The notes under the pieces were generated by a model. It was not told the DNA's origin. It did no database searches and worked only from the letters and a program-made list of their open reading frames with translations. A program made the position numbers and the translations under genes. DNA of 64,000 nucleotides, from assembly GCA_009760855.2 (NCBI GenBank), contig WPIO01000139.1:684001-748000 (forward strand), in the 5' to 3' direction. This document shows, one piece after another, positions 48,606-60,565 of this stretch. This DNA is from Cristatella mucedo. Its lineage: Eukaryota > Bryozoa > Phylactolaemata > Cristatellidae. Numbering within the stretch: position 1 is the stretch's first letter; every line of letters begins with the position of its first letter.

Positions 48606-51241
48606 CTGGTGCCAGGACAGTGGGTAAAAATGCGGGTACAGTAACCTGCGAGCGATCGCCCGCACGTGTGAATCCGTAGCCCGCAGCACCAGCAGCACCA
48701 GCAGCCCGCAGCACTAGCAGCAGAGGCAAATGCAATAGAGCGACGCCGCAGTTTGAGCAGGATCAGGAGGGAGCATGCTCGATCAGCTACGAGTGAGCCG
48801 CCGCCAGGCTCTTTATTTAGCGACCAAAGCATTGAGTTTGGTTGGGTAATGGGATAATGGGAGCCCGATGTGACACACGAGACACACGTCCGTGACAGCT
48901 TGCCACCCGTTTGGCGACTCCAAATTGTAGTTCGACGTGTGATCAACGGTATGCTCATGCTTGAGCGTACGAGCGATGCGTGTTCCTTCCATGTTCTCTC
49001 ATAACACAGGCAGCAGCAAACCTAATCGCTGCCCAAACTGCCCGAGCCGTCACTACTAGAGCATGGCTCCAGCTGTCTGTGAGCCTATCGGTCCGTCTGG
49101 ATCGGATGGATGCCTAGGACAGGTCGACAGATCTCGTCCGGCAGTTGCTAGGTCTCCCACCTTCTTCACTCTTCGGCAATCGGGACCGTCCCAGGCGCAC
49201 TGTGCGCAGTGATATATTCACTCACTCTTTTGACTTGGTCACCCAGTCAGTGTGGGCAAGGCAAAGCAAGGTCACCCTGTCGGGCAGCGAGCCGAGCTAA
49301 GCTCGCCATCACCTCGGAGCAGGCCGCCCAGCAGTCTATCGCTTGCTGTAAGTGGCGTTCGATCGAACCGTACTCCGGGCACGTCTCGAAGCTGTGCGAT
49401 GCCCTTTTCTCGACTTCGCAGTAGGATCGGATGACACTAACGCTGGCGGCCGCTGGCGGATCGACCCATGTCATCTCAAAGCACCTGGGGCAAAAGCCAG
49501 GTGCCAGGAGCTGTGAGCCCTGCAGTCCCTAGCCGAGAGTTCAGCAGCGCCTCCGTGTAACACTCTCCCCATCGCAGAATGGGCGGTAACGCGACGTTGC
49601 CACCAGTTTCTGGTGTCGGAGATGACTAGCAAATGAGTAGGGTCCGTTATGTGGAGCCGGGGTAAGATCGGACGACGAAGCAGTCGCTGGCGCTGGCAGC
49701 AGTGTCAGCCACACAAGGGCTTTATCATTGAGAGTTTGGTGGCGAATTCTTGAAGCGATCGTATGCGAAAGGTCGACACGGACGGCACTGAGCTTAAAAC
49801 TTCTAGCGAAAAAAATGGCGCTTGTCCGCGGCTCTACAGGCAGTGTCGTAATAAACCGTTTCGACGGTGGCCGCGAGAGGAAGTGTGAGGATGGACAACA
49901 GAAGGTGAGGTCCCATCGATTGGCGCAGAGCAATAAGAAGCGTCAACAGTAACCTTTTCAACCGTTCAGTGTAATGGACTTTTTTCCTGCTGAGGCCGCT
50001 CAGCCGAAAAAGATTACATTACGGATAATCGATGGGACATTTAATTGAGCCACCTAGCCGGCTACTGATTTGCAAGCGTGTTTCTTAGGCGATGTGCTGA
50101 GTCCGTATGCCCGCATCATAAAGTAGAAAGCCGCATCGAGAGACGACCGGTCAGCTGCAGTTGTCGCTATTGCGAAGCACCGTGCTGCCAGCGTTGACAA
50201 GCTCTGCGAGCTTCGGCGGTGTCGTTTACAACGACTTCGCTCTGCTGTGCTAGAAGAACGGGTTGTAACGATAAAGCAGCTTTGAAGAAAATGAGAATAC
50301 GATCGGGCAAATGAATAAAACACTGCTGCCCTTCCTAAGGATTTGATAAAGCTTAGCGAACGGTCGATTTCCGAGTGCAGCTGACTGAACGACTAGGGCC
50401 GCAGCCTCGAGGAAGCGCCAGCTGTCGCTCCCTGTCGACTGCTGTCTAAGCGGTCGAACGGTCACCTACTGTTGTTCACCTCAACCTGGGCCATTCATAA
50501 GAAAGAGTATAAGTAGCTTAGATTTTAAAAAGAGTCAAATAACCAAAGCAGACCTCAAAGCACGGCTAGCGGCGGCATCCCGCGGGCCTAAGAGGTCGCC
50601 CACGTCATGGCCCAGCTATCGGCAAGGGGGAGGGGAAATCCCCCCTGACCTCGCCATCTGCAACTGCATGTAACGCTACTGCGGCCAAGGCAGACTTTAT
50701 ATACGAAATTTTCATCTGCAGTTGCAATAGGTTGAACAAAGAAATCGCACTGCTTCGCACTATTAAGGAACTATTTATTTTGGGTAGTGCTTATTGAGGC
50801 TTTCTTACTAAGCTATAATGACGACTCATCAGACGAAAATATCTGCAACTGATAAAAAATTGCAGGTCACGCTACCAGATTCATTTGCAGTATAGGAGCT
50901 TGGGGGGGGGGGTTCTTGTCCATAGTATCATGGAAGGCTTGGCAAACAGCGGCTATGCGTGGCAGTTACCCGAGCAAGCATCGACTTCTGGGACGTTGCT
51001 TTTCATTGACACGCTTGAATAAGCTTCCTTCGTCGTCAATCGCCCAGCACCGAATCACATGCAACGATACCCCATGCGGCCTACTGAAAAGTGATCTCAT
51101 GTGATTGAGCCGAAGCAAGGAATTTGGCTTGCAGACAAACTTGGCTCGAGTCTGGTTAAAGGATGCCTGGAACACGTGTAGACTAATGTAAATGTGGACA
51201 CGAGCCTGCTTTATCTACATAATGACTAAAATCTAGTTTCT
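48606..51241. other. No confirmed gene
   Basis: It includes a CAG/CACCAG-rich patch at 48680-48725 and several open frames (130 codons minus at 49541-49933) with no recognised domain. One possible exon is listed separately. Confidence 0.35.
49247..49484 (-). other. Possible exon of unknown gene
   Basis: A minus-strand open frame encodes about 75 residues with a mixed, non-repetitive composition (SYCEVEKRASHSFETCPEYG, RHLQQAIDCWAACSEV). An acceptor-like ttttgccccag lies upstream and a CAG-G-GTGACC donor-like site near its 3' end. I do not recognise the protein. It may be chance. Confidence 0.2.
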
Positions 51242-51314
51242 AGAATCTAGATCGTCAGCAAGTGTATTTATCGGCTATGTACCGCAAGATACACTTGCTA
51301 TCGATCTAGATTCT
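51242..51314. repeat. 73-nt imperfect hairpin (28-bp arms)
   Basis: The left arm 51242-51269 begins agaatctagatcg. The right arm 51287-51314 is its reverse complement except for three mismatched positions. The loop is 17 nt. Size and shape resemble a microRNA precursor or a short foldback element. Confidence 0.9.
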
Positions 51315-51814
51315 GCATTTAGCAAATGTGTCCTAGCAAGAGATTAGTGTCATGGGTTCTGGACCCCCGAGGTCCTGGTTTTGAATCTAGATTATCGCAG
51401 GATTGGCTGACTGCAGGATTCCACATGTCTACTGAAGCTAATCTCAAGGGAACCTGTGAGAGACTGGTGATGTTAGATGAAATGCAGAAGTGCTCTCACA
51501 CGGACCCAGGTCGGCGAAATGCACTCTTGCCTCTGAATATGGCAATAGAAACTAACTTACCAGAATTACTATCAATATTGGTCCATGTCTCGCAGAGACT
51601 AAATCCTCTTACTGATAATATTTTTAAAATTAAAATATCGTAAATTGAAAGCCACGACTGAAACGTGCTTCCTAGTGAACTCTTTTCGCTGAGTCGTACT
51701 AGTTCCGTCACGGAAGACAATCCGCGCCATCTTGCCGCTTGACGGAAATACGCCTTCTAGCCAGTGACACACGAGTGTGTCATCTTGCGGCGTAATAGAA
51801 TTTCTCGCTTTAAT
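51315..51814. other. No gene recognised
   Basis: Nothing identified. Confidence 0.35.
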
Positions 51815-51950
51815 CATTAGAGATGGAACAGAAGTGCTTGCCTCCACAGGGCTCAAAGTCCGAGGTCGTGGGCTCGATCTACATGGCACATATGAAGCGC
51901 TTGAATAGAGAATAAGTTTTTCTTAGGGTGCTATGGAAATACATTATATT
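51815..51950 (+). mobile_element. SINE-1 copy
   Basis: aacagaagtgcttgcctcc (A-box region), ggtcgtgggctcgatct (B box), then tgaagcgcttgaatagaga and cttagggtgctatgg as the L2-like tail. Confidence 0.6.
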
Positions 51951-52039
51951 TCAAATGGCGAATTCTAAAGACTCAGCCAATTCTAAGAGGAACAGGTGAG
52001 TTTTTAGTTTCCTTTTTAAATGTTTGAGCCAGGGATTAT

Positions 52040-54900
52040 GTAACGTCAGTCGAGAGTGAGCTTCTGACCTTGGGTGCATACGCAATTAAGGAACTTTCTG
52101 AAAGGGATTCGAGATTGTTTAGAAGCACATCTAAACTAATGGAGTCAAAAGAGCGAGTGTTACTAAGCCTAGCATGAACAAGAAGTAGTTCGGATAGGTA
52201 GGCAAGTGCAACAGACTGCAGGGACCTAAGTGCGAGTGGAATAATCTTTATATCGAGACGTGGCTTGATCGGGTGCCAGTGGAAGTAATGTAGCAATATG
52301 TGAATAATGAAATATAGTGTGACGTTGCAACTTTAAAGACAGTAAAGGCAGTAGGCTGACCTTTTCCCCGGCTACATGCAGCCTATAGCTCAGGCCGAAA
52401 GACCTGCGCACAACAAGTTTCAGAATGCTAGAGAGGATGTCCCAAGTGCAATTGCTAAACTGAATGTGTTTACCCTGTCTAAGTAGGCTAAATTTGCTAG
52501 ATAGTTGAAAATATGAAGACATCACTGTAAAGCTGATGTTGTTCTCTGAGGAAATGTGATATCAGAACCCGACAGCCAGATTCTTTGCGTGTACTGAACG
52601 ACCCTAGCTAGGGCTTAGCCTAGGGGCAAAGCTGTTCACGACCTTCGTCAATGACTCCGTGCCCGCAGCAGGAAATTCCTTATCTATCTTGTTGATCTTT
52701 TGGCTCTTCTGCCACTTATATAAATGAGGCTGTTAAATCGGATAGCCGTTAGATTTTTATAGGAGACAGGCTGACTAACCCACCCAGTTTTGCTAGTGGT
52801 GCTTCCCAATTTCTGAGCAACGCTATGTTTGCCAATAAATAGTATGCTAATTGTATTGCCCTTTAATTTGAGAAAGTTAGCTGCCATATAAGAAAGAATG
52901 TCAGCAGTACATTCACCAAGGAAGTTTAGATAATTATAAATACTGAAAAACTAGGACGGATCAAATCGCGTGTGCAGCGTTGTGTCCTCGGCTTAGAAAT
53001 GAAAGCCTATATTACGCTTGACGACAAATTTGGCAAGAGAAATAGTGTAAATTGTAATAGGGAACAGATCCCAGGGGCATCCCGTACTTTAATGGCTCTT
53101 CAGATGACTTTTGCCAGTTGAAATTCGAAGCCGTGAAGTTGCCTACTGAAATAGGACCATTGCATTGTGAGAGAAAAGATGCAAAAAGTGGACTTGGTGA
53201 CCAATTGTATCAAACAATGCCTTAAGTTCCAGGAAAACAAACTGAGAGTCATGCGACCTAAGTCTGCATTCTTGCGAAGGCCGTTAGCCACTTGAAGCAG
53301 TGATGTCTGTCTCTGTGGGGTGACTAGTCTTAAAACTTGACTGGAAATTACTTGCCAGGTTTGAAGCTGATAAGAGTTTAGATGGTCTGCACCGGCTTAA
53401 TCGATAGATCGATGTCTTTGATTTGTAAAAGGCAGAGGAGGGTGTTTCTGGAGTTATCCCAGTGTAATGTGGCATTCTCACTGAGCTGCCTAAAAGTAGT
53501 TTTTTTTAAGGGCGAAGAGACAAGGCCTGAGGTCAAGGAAATACTTATTAGGTTTGCTATGGAGGTCATCAGCATATATGTGCATCTTTCAATCTTTCAG
53601 GGGAACAGTGGATACGAAGGTTCTATATTGCCAGCAGTCTTTTTAGACTGGGATATTAGCTTTGAGATCGGACACTAGTGCTTGGCTTGGAAGTGGACCT
53701 TAAGACACTGCAAGGAGCTGAGGTAAAGAATTCGAGTGGCAATGTCGCCTTGGCGATGGACTCTATATTTCTCGTATCTAAATTTCTGACATAAGAGCTC
53801 GAGAAAAGATCTGCTTGATTTCAATAGGGATGACTAGGAAGATACTAACCTGGGAATCGTTAAAGAAATAGCTGATTGTCAACATTCGCATTTTCGGATT
53901 GATCATCTCTGTCTCCATTACATTTTTGTAGAGTATTGACTTGGCCTTAGCTAAGATTGATTGTTACATTCTATGATGGTCGTGCGCTAGTCAATGGGCT
54001 GTCAGCCCGGATCTTTGCATTATTCTTAAGCTTGGGCTTACTAGCTCTAGCTAGTGCAATGTCTGCAATAAATCAACCCATGACCATCTGGGCAACGGCT
54101 TAAAATATGCTTAGTCAGGAGAACAAACGTTTACAATATCAGATAGTGTCGTATTGCAGCAGAATTGAACGACATTTGCAAGGAAGAGACTCTTGTGCGG
54201 ACAGCATCAATATGTTAAGGTTTCACGATTTGCAGATGATTTCGGATACCGAGGGAGACAGAAAGTACAGACTGAATAAGAGTCGCGTGTAGTCAGATGA
54301 GCTGAATGTAATAAGTATAGTAATCGATAACCGACAGTTTTGGAGAAACGTTTGATCTGGTGCATGGGTGACCTTTCGCCGTGCATTTGAGCCACTTCAG
54401 AAATAAATTAGTCAATATGAGAAAATCTGCCCATAAGGAGTCATTAAAGACATGGAAATGAATTATAAAATCATCCAGTGCAGGGAAAGGGACGATTTTT
54501 TGCGCACAAAATCGAAATGAGCTGAGGCTATAATCGGATGAAGATAGATTTGGTATCTGGCGGAAAATTAATTGCTGACACTATCATGACTTTTTGGAGG
54601 CATCAAAAAATAAATTCAAAAGAAAGCTTCGCGGTGACTGCAAGCGGTGTGAAAATGACAGAGGAGCGAGTGACAATGATTAATTTCCCACTAGCTTCGA
54701 TTGATCTCGGGGTAGGACAGAAAAAAGTCTGTAGGAATGGAACTGGTAATGGTCAGCACTTTGTTAATTTTTCAGGCGAGGCTCGATAAGAGCAAACAAA
54801 TCAAGAGCGTCGTCATCAAATCCTTAAATAGTTGTCTTATCGAAGTCATAACTAAATATGATGGTAGTTTTAATAGCCCTTTTTTATATAAGCATTATGT
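52040..54900 (-). mobile_element. L2-like LINE, endonuclease plus reverse transcriptase, decayed
   Basis: Reading the minus strand from 54900 leftward gives family blocks in order. The endonuclease start is LDLFALIEPRLKN (54820), then LNLFFDASKKS (54610), then a DDFIIHF block near 54480 in place of G-D-F-N-I-H-F. RT blocks follow: KLLSASNL and FQSSFKTSHPTETDI (53350-53300), LFDTIGHQ (53220), a decayed P-x-G-S-V block (53070) and IYTISLAKFVVKRNIGFHF (53040). AEDTTLHTRFDPS (52985) replaces Y-A-D-D-T. MAANFLKLKG (52880) comes next. The end is SSYFQLSSKFSLLRQG (52515) and LAYLSELL (52190). Numerous stops occur throughout. It is the longest non-LTR copy here. Confidence 0.75.
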
Positions 54901-55109
54901 GAGCAAAACTCTTGCAGCACAATTTTTAAAGTTTGCTAATTATGTCCGAAAATGAAACCTTTGAAACTGGAAGTCATGGAGGAAAAATAAGCAGATTTGA
55001 AGACATTAATGCTAAAATGAATGACTGAATGTTAAATGGGATGTTCGCTTGAAAGAGTTTATACATTCTTCGGCGAAGAGGCAATGCACTGTTGATCGGT
55101 TGGCTACTG
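54901..55109. other. No feature recognised
   Basis: Probably the decayed 5' part of the LINE, not resolved. Confidence 0.3.
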
Positions 55110-55280
55110 TTGATGGTATAATACTAGCAGATTTAACAGCCTCGTTTGTGTGTGGCTAAGAACCTTAGCTGCTATTACCACCATGTGCAGTTGACAAGTA
55201 AGGATTGCCCACTGCAGGATTCGAACCCACGACCTCGGTTGTAAAGAGCGAGCACCTTACCTCCTGGGCTATCGCAAGCA
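55110..55280 (-). mobile_element. SINE-2 copy with well-kept tRNA-like head
   Basis: On the minus strand the head is gcgatagcccaggaggtaag...gtcgtgggttcgaatcctgc, i.e. a good A box and a near-perfect B box. The acceptor stem does not pair, so it is not a tRNA gene. Confidence 0.65.
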
Positions 55281-55814
55281 GTGGACAAGACGAGGATATT
55301 CAGTCTTTACAATCACTCTGTTCCTCTCTTTTGAACAAATGATCGAGATTATTCAATTGTATGAGTATATCCATGTTGGAGAATTACTAACCTACCAAGG
55401 GTATTGCAGAGCTCCCGAAGTAGTACTTATACCATATAGGTAAATGTACCTCAAATTTTCTTGTTTTCAAGGAGAAAAGAAATGTCTCTCCAATTTGCAA
55501 AAGAAAAATGAAAAAACTTTCTTAAATACAATCTGTTCAATTCTCGCTACGGATACTTTGCTCCAAAATTGGTTTCGGAAAGTAGCTAATTTAAGCGAAA
55601 TTACGTACTGCTATTACAGCAAATGTGCCACCTTTGAAAGGTTCGGCAAGCAAAAGAAATTGTCAGTGCTTTATTTTGTGTCATCCAAATACAATACTCA
55701 AACGCTTGGAAATTTTAAAATTTGCGGAGTGGCTAAATCAGATACTGCTAGAATAAGTCAGCCGAAAACCACAACGTCAGCCGAAAGATTGTCAGGCTCC
55801 AAAAGGCGAGCTAT
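55281..55814. other. No gene recognised
   Basis: A 139-codon plus frame at 55444-55863 runs into the LINE tail and has no recognisable motif. Confidence 0.3.
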
Positions 55815-56520
55815 GATAATAATGATTAAAGTGATGCGTTCATATAGCCCCTCAGAGAACTAAACCTTTTTCTGGGTACACACGCATCAGCACACAGAGG
55901 ACAGCTCACAAGAATTCAGAAAATGCTATGAAGAAATGGTACTTTTTATGTACATAGCAATGAACTCAAAGGATGAATCACATGGATCCACTAAAAGCTG
56001 CGATAAATAGATGCCTTTTTAGTTAGTTTTTTTAATGTGGTCAAGTCATGGGATGTCAAGACGCCAGTCCGAAGTAAATTCCAGGCTTTGGGAGCATTTA
56101 AACTAAAGGCGCGATCTCCCAAAAATTTGAGGCTCGTACGGGATCTAGCTAGATGACGAGTTAGAAGAGCGATTGCCACGATGCCTAGCCTGATTGGAAA
56201 GTAGCTCAGATAGGTAGGCTGGAGCAAGAGTCTGACGGGACCGAACCGGAAGTGACAAAACCTCGGAAAGTCGACTGACCGCTTGATTGGGTGCCAGTAC
56301 TGGTCGGCGAAAAGCAGTATATGCTGCGACGCTCATGACAGAGAAGCTTAGCTACTGAGTTTTGCACCAATTGTATGCGATTTACTGCATAGATCGAAAA
56401 AACTGCAAGTTGTGAGTTACAGAAATGAGAACGGGACGCCACAAATGCAAGGAAAAACTTGGATGCGATATCCCTGTCTAAAAAAGCCCGAAGTTTTTCA
56501 ATGTCACGTTGTTGATCTGT
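55815..56520 (-). mobile_element. L2-like LINE (family A) pol C terminus and 3' end
   Basis: Minus-strand frames show IQLVQNSVAKLL (56380), APAYLSELLSNQARHRGNR (56210), then SLKFLGDRAFSLNAPKAWNL (56130) and LTTLKKLTKKASIYRSF before the stop. The 3' UTR (gatgaatcacatggatccac on the plus strand) and the tail ccctcagagaactaaacc follow. This is a textbook C terminus of L2/CR1-like pol. Confidence 0.8.
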
Positions 56521-56564
56521 CAGTTAACTGCAGAAAAAAGTGTGTAGTCCAATCGCCCTCCTTA

Positions 56565-56700
56565 TATAGCGGCAAATGAGCCATTGTGGCTATCACGACG
56601 CTGCCACCGGTCAACTAAGGATTTCCCGCATAGTTTTTCCCGATATGAAATTGAACTCAAAACGCAGGCCCTGAAGTGCACAAGGTTAGCCAGCCAGAAC
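56565..56700 (-). mobile_element. SINE-2 copy, decayed head
   Basis: tatagcggcaaatgagcc, gtggctatcacgacgctgcc and a degenerate B box (gaaattgaactcaaaac on the plus strand). Confidence 0.45.
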
Positions 56701-57904
56701 ACCTAAAGGCCAGCCAAAATGTCGTGCGGCCAAGCGAGCGAAAAAATACTGAAGTCTTCACTGAACTTCACTTCACTGGAGTTTGAATCACGGCAATTCC
56801 TTCAAACATAAGAAAAATGCAGAAGGTGGCTCTGAGTTATCCGGTTTCATTTGCCAACGAACGCCCGTCCTTCCAGCGACCGACCTCCCAATGGTCACGG
56901 AGGCGGCGGTTCACGGTTCGCTTGACTATTGCTCCCCGCCCCCGCCGGTGCACTCTCGTCTGTCTCGCGAACTTTGCCCGATGATTTTGTTCGGTCTCCA
57001 AAATGACGGTGAATTGTTTGGTCGCTGTTAGCGTTGGTGAGCTGGAATTCAAAATAAAAAGCGGAGAGCTCACTGTCTCGGCCAGTGTCTTGCATCGGGC
57101 AATCCACGGCCATCCACGAGCTATGTGCAAGCTTTTAACTTTGAAAGTTAACCGGTCCTGCAGTCATGACAGATTGGAATAGGGTGGGGGGATCAATTGA
57201 TCAGGGATTGGGAGCGACGCGCCTAGGTTAGCTTATATCAAGCTATCTGTGTAGACGGAAACCTTTGTTGAGCTTTCTTATGACGGCAAAAGCAAAGTTG
57301 GCGCGACCCTAGCACAATTGTAAAGTGTTGAATTCTTTAGACTTTAACCTAAGTTTAACTTTGATGACATACACTATTTCCCAACGTGTCTTACCGATGG
57401 GATCAACTCTTTGAGAAGCCATGATGAGGATGAGCTAGACAGTCTGTGATAAGAAGGGAAACTAAAGTGAAGGGAAGAGTGGTGAGAAGCAAAATACAAT
57501 ACAAAACAATACAATGCAATACAATACTGGCTGCAGCAGAATCAATGAGATGCAACGCAAATGAGCAGTTCGCGGCTACCCAATGCGAACAGGAGAATAT
57601 TGTGGATGAATGGACTGGTTTTTTCGCATACTGTTTTCTCTACTCGGACACGCTCTCTGCTTTTTTCCAATCGCACGGTCAAAGATGGCATAGCATGCGA
57701 TGGCTTCCGTTGTATTCAAATAGGAAACTTAACATCGACTCGTAACAGCAGCTACTCTTAATCTCATTACTCTGTGGGCAAGGTGTTACCAGAATAAACA
57801 TCAGTGATGCAAATGCCAGAGCTAGGTAGTCCTTACAGTTTTTTATTTTCTCACGACCATAAATTGTACGTAAACTCTGAATATAAAGTAACTGGAGTAT
57901 GAAA
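56701..57904. other. No gene recognised
   Basis: It has a short (CAATA)n run near 57491-57530. Nothing else identified. Confidence 0.35.
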
Positions 57905-57960
57905 ATAATAAGTCCGATAGCGCCCTCAGTGAACTAAATCTCTTTCTAGCATAGTGTATG
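57905..57960 (-). mobile_element. L2-like LINE (family A) tail
   Basis: gaaaataataagtccgatag, cgccctcagtgaac and taaatctctttctagc. Confidence 0.6.
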
Positions 57961-58249
57961 TGTAAATGTATATAAAATATATATATGCAAATGTAAAATG
58001 CATACCTCTTTTTAGTATATTGTAAGATATATATATATATATGTATAGATATTCATTTACATCTATATCATATAGCTGTATATGCATCTCTCCCTCTTAT
58101 CGCTATCTCTACCGATTCCGCCAGTGACGTCTTTCCGTATTCTGAGATTGCTCTTCCAAAATGGATTGCCATTAGATTAGTACATTGCCTCTATAGTCAA
58201 GTTGGCCTATTTTCAGCTATGAAACATTGCCAACATCAGGGCTGTCTCG

Positions 58250-58990
58250 GGCATGACGAAGACAGAATGGCTGGCTCACGAATTTGGGATATCATGTCTA
58301 AATTACTGCAACTCTTGTTTTTCAGGACTGCCAGCCTCTGTCCTTGATTGTGTGCAACTCGTGCATAGCTCATTGGGTTGTTTGATCTGTCGCTAGCCGC
58401 CTATATGCCATATCACACCATTTTTTATGAGCTTCACTGACTTCTTCACTGGCTTACAGGTTGCTTTGCGCTCTTGGAACAGTCTACCAACCTGACCTCC
58501 CCACTTCTTCCACTTCCACGCTTCCCCGCCTCCAGTCTTCTAGCTGTTCATCGTAGTAAAGGAAGACCTTATTTTCAGTTCGTATGCTCGGAAAGTCTAG
58601 ATTACTTCCAAATCCTGCCATTGCCAACATTTAGTGTTATTTTTTGGCCCTGAAAACATTTGTTCCGCTCAACTTTCTTTTCGCCCTGGTGAACATGACT
58701 ATTTTGTTCCTGTTTGCTTAGCAAGTGTATCTGTTCCAGATTCTGTACATGCTAGTAAACGCGGTCCTACAAATCGGTTCACGTAAAATACTCAGTGTTT
58801 GCTTTTGCAAGCTGGTCTTAGCATGTGATGATTGTGTGCTACTGTTTGCTTGAGTGATAGTAGTCGGTGTCATTAACCCTTGGTTATTGCATCTCTGGCA
58901 GCGAGTAGCAAGGCGCCTGGTTGGTTAGAGATTTTGTTTGTCTCAGGGCGCTAAAAAAACGACCTATTCTCTTTCTTATTACTACTATCT
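58250..58990 (+). mobile_element. L2-like LINE 3' end, plus orientation
   Basis: Near 58300 the frame LNYCNSCFSGLP...CVQLVHSSLGCLI corresponds to the L-D-Y-C-N-S-L-L-x-G-L-P block of pol. HITPFFMSF and a remnant of the W-N-S-L-P region follow (near 58480). The end at 58940-58990 has the tail word tctcagggcgct. Confidence 0.65.
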
Positions 58991-59099
58991 CCCACTCTCT
59001 GACCATTCTTTTCCTCTCTTAACAATCATAACCACTTTCCATCACTTGCGTCTCTTCTCTCCTCTCCTCTATCGAGATCTTTAACCGTCCCTGTGTCAG

Positions 59100-59240
59100 C
59101 CTAGCTGTCCCCTCTGTCTCTCTCGCTCACTATTTCTCTTTCCGTGCTCTCACCATCGCTCTTGTTTCTCCGTCTCTCCTTCTCTCTCTCTCTCTTTCTA
59201 TCTTCTTCTCTCGTATCTCCCGTCTCTCTCTCTCCCCTCG
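59100..59240. repeat. CT-rich low-complexity tract
   Basis: Imperfect CT repeats. Open frames here are artefacts. Confidence 0.85.
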
Positions 59241-59619
59241 CTCTGCAATGCGGTCCAATTTTGTGGATGCGAGTGTCTCTATTTTTATTCACATTTCTTA
59301 CTTCCCCTGTAAAGCTTTTGTATTGCTATACCCTCTCGACGCATACTTTCTTCCTCACTTACAGTCTTGTGAACTGCTTTACCACGGAACGCATCGCGGT
59401 TGTGTTGATGTCCTGCAGCATTGCGTTGCTAGAAATAGGACTGCTTCAAAGCACCCGTGCACCTCGTGCCGGTGCTCTGCCAGACTGCAGAGCGAGGCGA
59501 CCGCGCTCTCTCAAGACTCCCTCAAGCAAGCCTCTCATCGTCTTTAAGTGGTCGCAGGACCACTCGTTCTCCCATCGCGAACAGCGAGGCCTCCACAGCA
59601 CTCAGCCACCTCACTCTCT

Positions 59620-59735
59620 CTCTCTCTCTCTCTCTTTCTCTGTGTGTGTGTCTCTCCCTGTTTCTCTCTGTCTCCCTCTTTGTCTCACTCTCTCTGTATG
59701 CTTGTCTATATCTCTGTGTCTCTCTGCTTCTGACA

Positions 59736-59818
<83 letters not shown>
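59620..59818. repeat. (CT)n microsatellite with TG interruptions
   Basis: The pure (CT)n part is about 59738-59817. The long leucine/serine frame across it is a repeat artefact. Confidence 0.95.
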
Positions 59819-59821
<3 letters not shown>

Positions 59822-60565
59822 TCTATGTTCAGCTTCCGATTGAAGGCGAAGGAAGCGGCCAAACGAAAGGCCGAGTCACTGATGCTGGGCGTGTATGGCG
59901 CGAGTCGAGCTGCCGAAGCCACGCTTTCCTTCGACACCGCAAGCATGCATATGCAGTTGGTCACGGGTTGAGCCCGGACGTCGGGTATCCGAAGGCCGCA
60001 CTCTAGCAGCTGTTCAGATAACGTAGCCCAAACATTTTCGTCTGTAATCATCCTGCGAATAGCGAGCTCTCGCCGGGTCTGCCGCTAATGTCACATTCCC
60101 TTCCCCACCGCATTCTTCTTCTTAACGCGTCGGACAGGTGAAGCCCGATGCGTTGCCTCCAGCGGATGCCTGCAGCCGCACAGCAGACCGGATGCATCGC
60201 AAGGGGAACAACTGTGAACTGACGTTATCGAGTCAATTGCTGTCTGACGCTCCAGCAACAACTCGACAGGATATTAGAAAACATCGTGTGCTTTCCCGTA
60301 TTCTATGGTTGCTCGGACGTCGCGTACATTTGGCGAACTGAATTTGACCCTTTAGAATGTAATTGTTCGTTGTCGTCCACCAAGGCGAAGAGAGCGGCGA
60401 CTTACCCTGCCAGTAAAATGCAAGCAGAGTGTGAGACTATCTGCATAAGTCTGCCTTAGGTAGCGAAGTCGACCAAACATTGACAGCAACGAACTCATTA
60501 ACATCTCGTTAGCAACCTGCCCGTGGTCATTTGGTCATTCACGGCGATGAGCAACTTTTACGACC
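59819..60565. other. No gene recognised
   Basis: Nothing identified. Confidence 0.35.

Noticed and set aside
55200-55275. tRNA gene on the minus strand
   Set aside because: A and B boxes are good but the acceptor stem does not pair and the anticodon arm has a mismatch. A related copy at 48527-48600 shares flanking sequence, so it is a SINE head.
55444-55863. 139-codon plus-strand frame
   Set aside because: Its 3' part is the reverse of a LINE tail and the rest has no recognised motif; treated as chance.
59144-59971. 275-codon plus-strand frame, the second longest in the window
   Set aside because: It is driven by CT repeats (Ser-Leu runs). No domain appears outside the repeat and there is no splice or start context.
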